From contig OY855912.1 in the NCBI GenBank assembly GCA_963693305.1, forward strand, positions 10,669,501 through 10,733,500: a stretch of 64,000 nucleotides of DNA, given 5' to 3'. The DNA is from Meandrina meandrites. Taxonomy: Eukaryota; Cnidaria; Anthozoa; Scleractinia; Meandrinidae. Within the stretch, counting starts at the first letter, position 1; every line of letters starts with the position of its first letter. Shown piece after piece: positions 48,401 through 57,614 of this stretch. The notes under the pieces are model-generated. The model was not told where the DNA came from. It did no database searches and was given only the letters and a program-made list of their open reading frames with translations. A program made the translations under genes and the position numbers.

Positions 48401-51400
48401 TAACGTCTCAAGTACTGGACACATCCCAGATGAAATCGTGGAGAATATCAGGCAGTTAAGCTCGCTGGCACAAAAAAGAAGATGTGTTCGTTTGGGAGAC
48501 TCTGCCTTTGATCACTGGCAAAACGACGGAAGTGGTGAGTGCTTTCAAGCCCATGAACTGGTAGAAGAAATGATGATCCTTGCTAACGAAGAAATCGCTA
48601 AATTTCTGTCTCAAAAAAGTTCCGACTTGGCACCTCTGAGAATTCAGCTACCTCCAAAAGACCACAGACTTGCTGAATGGATCGAAATGCACGGCAAGTA
48701 CGCAAGATTATCACTTAAATTTTCAGATATGTTCAAGAACGAAACCACTGACACCCCGCCACTGAACAAGCTTCATGACGAAAGGACTGTGTTTAAAATC
48801 CAGAGGTCGGTTTGGGCTGCAATATGCCAAGCAGTAGAGTCAAGCGATCTATCCAGGCTCTACAACCTGATTTGCAACGAAAACAATCACCCTCAAATTG
48901 CCGCAGCCATGTCTCATTTTCGACGAATCCAGTCTGAGTCTCGGTACGTTCGTGAGGAAGATCAACCACCTGAGAACATCTTCCACTACTCCCTTGGAAT
49001 GCGCTGCTACACGCACTTCACATCCCCAATAAGGCGATATATCGATATTGTAGTGCATCGCCTTTGTCTAGGATTGCAGTCTGGCAGTTCGTATGCTGAA
49101 ACTGTTTCCAAAGATGACATAACGAAAGTATGTCGCCGTTCTACTTTCATGCAAGACAACGCACGAAAATTTGACAAGAATTGCAAGAGGGTCCACATGG
49201 CAAACCAGCTTCAACAGCGATGCCGTGAGACACGCGTTTTCATTGAATCCATGGATCATCAGTCGATAAGCCTTCATGTTGTCAACCGAGAAGACGATCA
49301 CATAGCAAATAAACAGAAAAGAATGCTTCTAAGTCATCTTAATCCAGTGGCCTTGAAAGAACAAGAGGAACTCGAGGGTAAGGAGAGGATTATCGTTCTC
49401 AAATGGAAATTTAGAAAGTATGTAGCACCAGATGCCATAGGCAACATCAAGAAAGGAGGCAACGTGGACTACGATGGTATTGGTGAAGTAGCACAGATTC
49501 CCTCGGATATTTGGCTTCAAGTATTGGATGCCGTTAGGGCCAAGAATGAAGAGAAGCTGGCAGCCATTATCAATCAAGCTGAAGCAAAGTTGGGTATCAT
49601 TTCCACTATGCACAGGAAGGACAAGCCAACTCAAACCATATCACGTGGCAATAATCGTGGTGTGCCTTACAAGCATCCTCATCAAAATGACGAGGCAGCA
49701 CCGTCATCCGAAGAGGTGGTTGACCACTTTTATGAGAAGAGCATCACACTGAAGAGGTACGATTTCGTTTCCGTACAGCTCTGCCCTCACATGACAAGGG
49801 GGATTCTGCAGCCCGATATTCAAATGTTCAAGATTAATGCCCACCTAAATATTTGCATCGAGCATCGCAGATACCCGAGGGAGTCATTTGCGCACACGGC
49901 CAGATACCAGGCATCAAGAGAGCGGTATGCAACCATCGATGAATATATAAGGGCTTGGAAACCAGTACTTGCAATGGAAGCTGCGACGGAAGCCGTCAAA
50001 GAAAACGATGGATTTGTCATTGAAGACCTTAACGTGATATGGGAACAAGAGCTCGATGATGACACCGTAAGCGGATTATTTACTCTTCCTTCAAGCTACT
50101 GTGCTAGCCGACAGCTTAATTTTTATTTGGGGGACCTTGTGTGCGTCCGTGTACCATATGTGGGTGATGAAACTTCAAAACGGCCAAAGGTAATTATTGG
50201 TACTTGCACAGCAACTGTCCTCTTGATAAGGTGTTTATTTTAGTTCTTTGTTATTCCGACAGCCCTCTCCAGATATTCCGTATTTTGGTGAAGACAAACG
50301 GGCTAGTGATTTCTGGGTGGCGCATTGCATCATCAAAAAGACAGTGTACAGGAAAGAAATTAATACAGTCGAAGTAATTTTTGAGGTCCACCAGTCGTCA
50401 TCAAACATTCCAGAATGGCTTACAAACGGAAAAAGCCACAGAAGCACTCTTGAACTCATCCATAGAACACTTCCTCAAAGGTAGGATAGGTTAAAATGGT
50501 AACTTAAGTTTCTTAGAGTTTATAACTATTTTGTTCCCTGGTTTGTTTTTAAATACGACAATTCCAAATAATGAGAGACAGTAAGAAGTAACCATTAAGC
50601 ATAAGGTTGAGGGTATGAAAATCAATCCATATTCCAACATCAGTTAAGAAAAAGATAAATATGCGTGTGTTTACAAAACCTGATTGAACTACCAGTCTAC
50701 GAGCTACGAGCATGCACTTTCGTGTTCACCCATGACCCGGCAAGAAAAACGATCTAATCCGCCGTAATTACGAGAAAAAGATGGCGGCTGTACATTTTAC
50801 CGCAAGTACCTTGCGAACTTGACACAGCCAATAAGCACAAAGGAAGTTTAAATTCTAATTGTTTTACTAGGGAGTAAGTTGTTCTTCGCCTTTTACATGG
50901 CCAAGGCAAGAAAATGAATGTTAAAAATAGTAGGCACCCAATTGAAGGCAGCCTAATAGAGTGCATAGGGCTCATAGGCAAACTCTTGGCGCTTGGCCTG
51001 AAGTTATTGAATGTATTACTAACAGGTATGTGTAAGTAACATGCCCTTACTAATACCTTTGACTTTCTAGGCGAATGTATGCAGCACTATGCGATTCTCT
51101 GAAAGATTCATCGGAACTGGTTCATGCCATTTGCAAAGGAGAAGAACCATCGAAAGGTATCTGTCGTATATTTTCTCTTTAAAGAGGCCATTATATAACG
51201 CCACAATGTCATCAGCATCATCGTTATCGTCGCTAAATATTCTGTTTACCTTTCTTTAGAAAATTTTGGCGACGAGCCCCCTTCCAACTTGTTCTTAGAG
51301 CAACACGGATTTAGAACGTTAAATCAGTATCAAGAGATAGCAGTAAAGGAAGCCCTGTCCAAGCCATTCACACTGATTCAGGGCCCACCAGGTACGTCAT

Positions 51401-54400
51401 TGGCCCAACGCGTTCATGTTCAATCATCACCCAGGAAATATCATGTACAGAGGCAAACATTGACTGCAGCTTATTGGGTGTTTATGAAGTTTCTCAGTTT
51501 GTTCTTTTTAAAAGCTTGAGAGAACGCTGCGTCATTGTACTGCAATATTGTATGAAATAGCTTCAGTCGAAGCCGTTTCCCTCTTCGACATATCACGCAA
51601 AGTTATCATAGTAAATGGTTAACATGTTAACACGCGTTTAGACTGTTTCGTGCAATGTGATATAATAAATTAATTTATGTTACGTCATTTATGTTGGTTG
51701 GGACAGTTTCATCAGAGGTGGACGCACGGTACAATAGTTACGGCAACACCGGGTTTTGGGCCTTAATTATTTTTCTATCGGTACAAATTGTGGCTTGTAG
51801 TACAAGCCATGTACTACTCGTTTAGAACACGTAGGCCTACCACCACGCTTGCCGTTTTCGTGATCTTGCTTTTAAAAAAACCCGTCACTGACTATGAACG
51901 CATAGAAAACAGTATTAGCCGGGTAGGAGAGGTCCATCGCAGGTTTTTATTTTTTAGCACTAATTTTGTTACTTAATGGCTAGAATTTGCCTGTATCAAT
52001 TCATTAACTTGGACTGAGAGCGAGAGATAGACCATGAGGGGTAAGCATTCAACAAGCATGCCACGAAGTCAAAGGAATGTCAACATTTGTTAGTCTCCCT
52101 GACCACTTCATTTCGGGCAGCACAAAATACAATTGGGCAACATGTACAGCGCTTTCTTGCGTTGTCATGGAAATACATAACACATTATTACTCACTCAGG
52201 TACTGGTAAAACCATAACGGGAGTACACATCGCATACTGGTTCGCTGAAAGAAACAAGAAGTTAAAATCATACAGGGTTGTGGAAAAAGATACTGGTGAA
52301 TCTGAATGCGATGGAGCTTACAAAGCACCACCTCAAGTTATATATTGTGGGCCGTCTAACAAATCTGTGGATGTGGTCACAGGTAGGTTGTGTTACCCTC
52401 ATTTTATACCCTGTTTAAGAGTGTGTTCTCATACGTTTGGGAACCGACAACAATAACCGGAAATTTCATAATCCCGTTGTTATGCCATACAATAGGGCGA
52501 ATACTGCGAATACTAAGCAACCTTTTTGCCGAAAACGTCGGTTCACACAATGCTTTTCCGCGTGAGTTCTCGTTTATTTTTCTCGGTAGAAATTCTAACT
52601 GAGTCACACTTTTTCTTACAATCTGAGAGCCTGAACTTGTAAATACATGCTTCACTGACATATACATGAAGCATACAAAGACGTATGTTTTACCCTTGTG
52701 TGCCCATTTACAAGTTAAGCGAGAGAACTGCGCATTCAAGAAAACTTTGAAGTTAATCTTAAATGCGCCAACATTAAAATTGAAGGGGCGTAGCCCAGTC
52801 AGCATGTGCCGGCAGCCGTCGATTTTGCCACCTACTACACACTTAAGTTGATTAAATAAATCAGTTTTAAACTTTGTTTCTCTTTTACTAACAACACTGC
52901 TTTGTGAAAGACACGATGTCAACACCAAGACGTTTTCATTTACTCTATTCTCTTCAGAGTATCTTTTGAGGATTCCTAATCTGAAGGTTCTACGAGTCTA
53001 TAGCGATCAAATTGAGCAAAGGGAATTTCCAATTCCAAATAAGCTGAAGCCACCCAGAGCCACAAGGAGCGACGAAGAATTAAAGATTTCCAGCGACAAA
53101 ATAAGATATGTGTCTCTCCACCACGTGATTCGAGGGCCTGATTGCCCGTATTCACAGGAGCTGCGACAATTTGAAGAGGGGTTCGCCCAGAACAAAGCAA
53201 AGGGTGAATTGATAAGCCAAAAGGAAGTCACCGAATATTGTAAAGTGAGTGAAACAGTTAAATCCGAAATGATCATGCTAATACTTTTTAATCTACAAGG
53301 TTATAAATCAGTCAAAAGAGAACTCGGAAAGCTGAAGGAGCTTGGGTCGAGTTGAACGTTTTAGATGAGTAGGGGGGATGACTCAAAGAAATGCATACAG
53401 TTGTTTTCTTTTCACCACTCTTCCGCATGGACAAGAAGGAGGAGAAGAGAAATAGAGCTTTTGTGCTTTTGCAAAACCTTGAAAAAAAGATTAGAAATAA
53501 ATAATTATCGTTCACTCACTATTCATCAATTATTACAGATGTTTACAGCTTCTTATATTATGGTGAATATTGATGCCGTTTTTTGGTGATTACTGGAAAT
53601 GTTTAAAGTCGGTGACAATTTTAAGGAGGCTCGCAACGGTTTCTAGCGCTTTCGAGCTCCTAAACTTTGATGGGTCAGTACTACAAATCTTTATCAGCTG
53701 CTGCAACAATAATGATATATCAATAATGATAAGTTGTGGTCCTTTTCATGACGTCACTGCTTACTATAGCAACAGTTTTACCTGTTAAATACACCCTTAA
53801 TTTTCCCTTTAAGTGCTTATAACTCAAACACGAGTCTGGTGACCCCCATTTTTTATTATTGAATAATGATTGGCATGTTAAGATGCAACTTTTTGCAAAG
53901 TTAAAAAAATTTCTCTGGAGTGGTTTCAGAGCCACCTTAAATTTTCGAAAATTTAAGGTGGCTCTGAAACTGCTCCGGAGAAACCTTTGTGAGCCTCCTT
54001 AACTTATAAAAAATGGGTCAACTTGCAAAGTCAGCAACAATTTATATCGCTTAGCTCCAATGGGTCACGTTATTAAATCGTGTTCTATTTTAGGATTTTT
54101 AGAATTTTATTTTGAAGTTCTTTTTTTTAAGTCTATTCAAAGTTTCTAATTAAAATACTTTTCTCCATTTCATTTACCTCAGCTGATCGGTCAGGCGGAA
54201 AATTGGGCTCTTCAAGAAAACGGGGTTCAGATCATTCTTTGCACATGCGCAGCCTCGGGAAGTCCTAGTCTAATCACTTCCTGTGACAACATTCAGCAAT
54301 GCATTGTGGATGAATGCGGCATGTGCATGGAACCGGAGTCACTCGTGCCAATCACGTGTTCAGGAGCGCGGCAAGTGGTTTTGATTGGTGATCACAAACA

Positions 54401-57400
54401 GTTACAGCCGGTAATTCAGGACCATGTGGCTAAAACACTTGGTTTGAGCGTGTCCATGTTCGAGAGGCACTCTAAACGAGCTAGGATGCTTGAGATCCAG
54501 TATAGAATGGTAAGATACGTAAAATAAAGTAATAAATCACTGTTAAACAATAAACGTCCGTTTCAAAAATTGTGGCATGATCAATTACATATATGTATCT
54601 CGATGCGGAACTCGAGTAAAAAAATCAGCTCTTTGTCGCTAAAGCTTTCAAAACATACTACTCGGTTGCAGCTATAGAGTTTTCCCGAAAGGATTCTTAG
54701 TGTTGTGGTAAACGAGGACACAATGTTGCGGACACAAATGTTTCCCTGTTTGCCCGCGCAAGGTGTCAGCAACAATGTGTCCTCGTTTGTCACCACCTTT
54801 AAAGTTCACAAAGTAATCGAGAATAAAAAGATACGTTGTATTCGGAGTAAACGTAAAAAAGAGTAATGAAGGTCACCACTCGACAACAATAAAAATGTTC
54901 ATTTAATGTCTATGTTTCTCACAAAAATTGATTCATTAATTATTTTTTTATCTTTTGTCTTACCAGCACAATGGAATATGTGAATTTCCATCGAAACAGT
55001 TCTATGATGGAAAACTTCAAACAGCTGACGTAGTTAAGTCACGTAATCCTAGCCCAGTGACTTTTTGGCCGGCGCTGGTACGTCGGCAAATAAATCTTCC
55101 CATTGTCTTCTGTCACGTGGAAGGACAAGAAGAGTCTACTGCCATTGCTACCTCAGAGAGCAACGAGGAATCGAAGAGGAACATGAAAGAAGTCAGGAAG
55201 GTGGTACGTATAACAATAATCTAACCACATGCATCCATAGACTGAACAGTTTTCACTAACCCTTAATCGAAAGTTATCCGCATTCGCTTTGCTTTGCTAC
55301 TATTAGTTATCGCTTTGAAACTCCGGGCCACTTTCTCGACCAATATCTCGTGACTCGCTTGCGCACGTTTTCCCGCGCTTCGTGCCTGCTGCATGTATTT
55401 CCTTCGAGTTTTGATTGGCTCACTGGATTGTCTGTGTCCTTTGTGATTGGCCAGAGTGATTACTTTGGTTCTGGTTTTGCGACACTCGATAGAAAATTTC
55501 TCTATAATTTCTCATCCAATCAATGTTACGCCTATTCGTATAGCCTGCTACAAACAAGGATGAACTTTAAAGAAATATGAACATCTCGAAACATCAGAAT
55601 GAACTGGGAGAACTTGAAACATTACCTCAGAGCAAATATATAGGTTGCACACGCGGTCTATGTCTCAAGGTCACACGCATTCTTACAATGTTTCATCTCT
55701 TCATGGCACTCTTCTCGACATAGCCTGCTACAAAAAAGGATGAGCTTTGGAGAAATGTAAACATCAGAATGACCTGGAAGAAATTGAAACGCTAATTGAG
55801 AGCAAATATGTTGCACACACTGTCTTTATATATACCTTCGACCAGTCAAAGGCTGCGTAAGGCCTATCGTTATTTTCAGGCCTGTAATTCTCCTGTGACA
55901 CTGAGTATTGGCATTTCAAACACAAAAATGGCTCTAACATAACACCGTCATTCATATTGGTGCAGTTGTCCAATTTTGGCGCAATCCGAGTCATATTTAC
56001 GTCAGCAAAGTTGTGATTGGTTAAACCTTCAGTTGAAGTAGCAACACACCTTAATGTTCCCAAAATAACGACCCACTGAAATTTGCGACGTTGTGGTGAT
56101 TCCCAGGAAGTAATGACGAATTAATGAGCCTCTATTGCGTAATTATTGGAATTGTACTACCCTGTAGCAAAGTAGTATGGAGTGGACGCAAACGTTGCGT
56201 AACGAAAAAGAGTCATGTAAATTATTATCGTTAGTTTACCGAGACCCTCTAATCCACGCACTCGGAGGATCGAAACCAAAACCCTTACACGAAGATGCAG
56301 GAAGGAAAACATGAACGCTGTGCTTTTCTTCCTTTGCAGGTCCAAGTTGCAAAATACCTTGTGAACCGTTTCAGGCCTAGAGTGAGCATGTCAGATGTGG
56401 TTATTTTGTCACCCTACAGAGAGCAGCGAAGCAAAATCACTGAACTTTTGAAGGGAGCGTACGATGATATCCAAGTCACAACCGTCACTAAAAGTCAAGG
56501 TAAAGGACTTTAGTCAAGACAAGTGATTAGACTTGGCTAAAACGACTGGAGATGTCAGTTGTTAAGCTCTTTGGCGGTTTGCTCAGAATGGCTACTTAGT
56601 TCTTTCCCGTTGCGTCGTTGGTCGAAATGTTACACATGGTGCATTTTTCCCAGACCATTATCAATTGTCTTTTCTAAGAAAGATTGAAAAATGGCATAGC
56701 ACGAGTAGAAAACCACATAATTCAAGCTCTGAATATTTAAGTGCTTTACTGACATTTCGAAATCATGATAAAAAATGTCGATATTGAATTGAACAAGAAA
56801 GGCTGCCATTTTACCATTGCCCTGATTTTGTGCTTTTATTTATTTTCAGGAAGTGAATGGGATTACGTCATCATATCTTTGGTTCGTTCGATAAAGCGTG
56901 ACGAGATCGATCCCGAGCCTTCTCTTAGCTGGCTTCGTGAGCATTTGGGTTTTCTTACAGATGAACATCAAATGAACGTTGGACTCACACGAGCTCGCAG
57001 AGGGCTTTGCATCATTGGTGAGATGTTTTTTTTGTAGTTCTTTGAAGTCTTTGAAGTACTTCTTTGGGGAACGCCCACGGGATCTCACGCTAAACGGGTC
57101 GTCTACAATTTACATTAACTTACTTGTCCCGTTTAAACTAAAGATATGGATGGAGATGGTGACAAATAGAAAGGCATAAATTTGTCAGTAAAAAAGTAAC
57201 TCAAAACCTCGGCATTTTTTCCCAAAGCCGAAGTTGTCCGACCATGTACAATAAAAGGAAAAAAAATTATACAAAACGAGCAAGTCGCAATTGAGGAGTT
57301 GAAATAACGACAATATTACATCTCTCGATAGTTCAGTGACTCCCCACAACAAGGCGTAAAATAACGTACCGTTTGCGCAACCGAAGCAAGAGCTAACGTC

Positions 57401-57577
57401 CTACGCATGCGTCCTCTGGACTTGCCACGTGTCCTTCCCCCTTGCGTGGGGGAGAAAAGATTGCGTGACAGGCCTAAAGACCGTCTGTTGCGAGGTAGAA
57501 AATGGACGCAAGAGGGATAACTGATTACGTATCTCCACAGAGATTCGAATAGCATCCCTGGCCCCAGTTGTTCAAAG

Positions 57578-57614
<37 letters not shown>

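Noticed and set aside
50778..50795. YY1-like AAGATGGCGGC motif in an intron, with similar motifs near 18648 and 24040
   Set aside because: Such words recur in this window, including inside transposon remnants, and no other promoter signal accompanies them.
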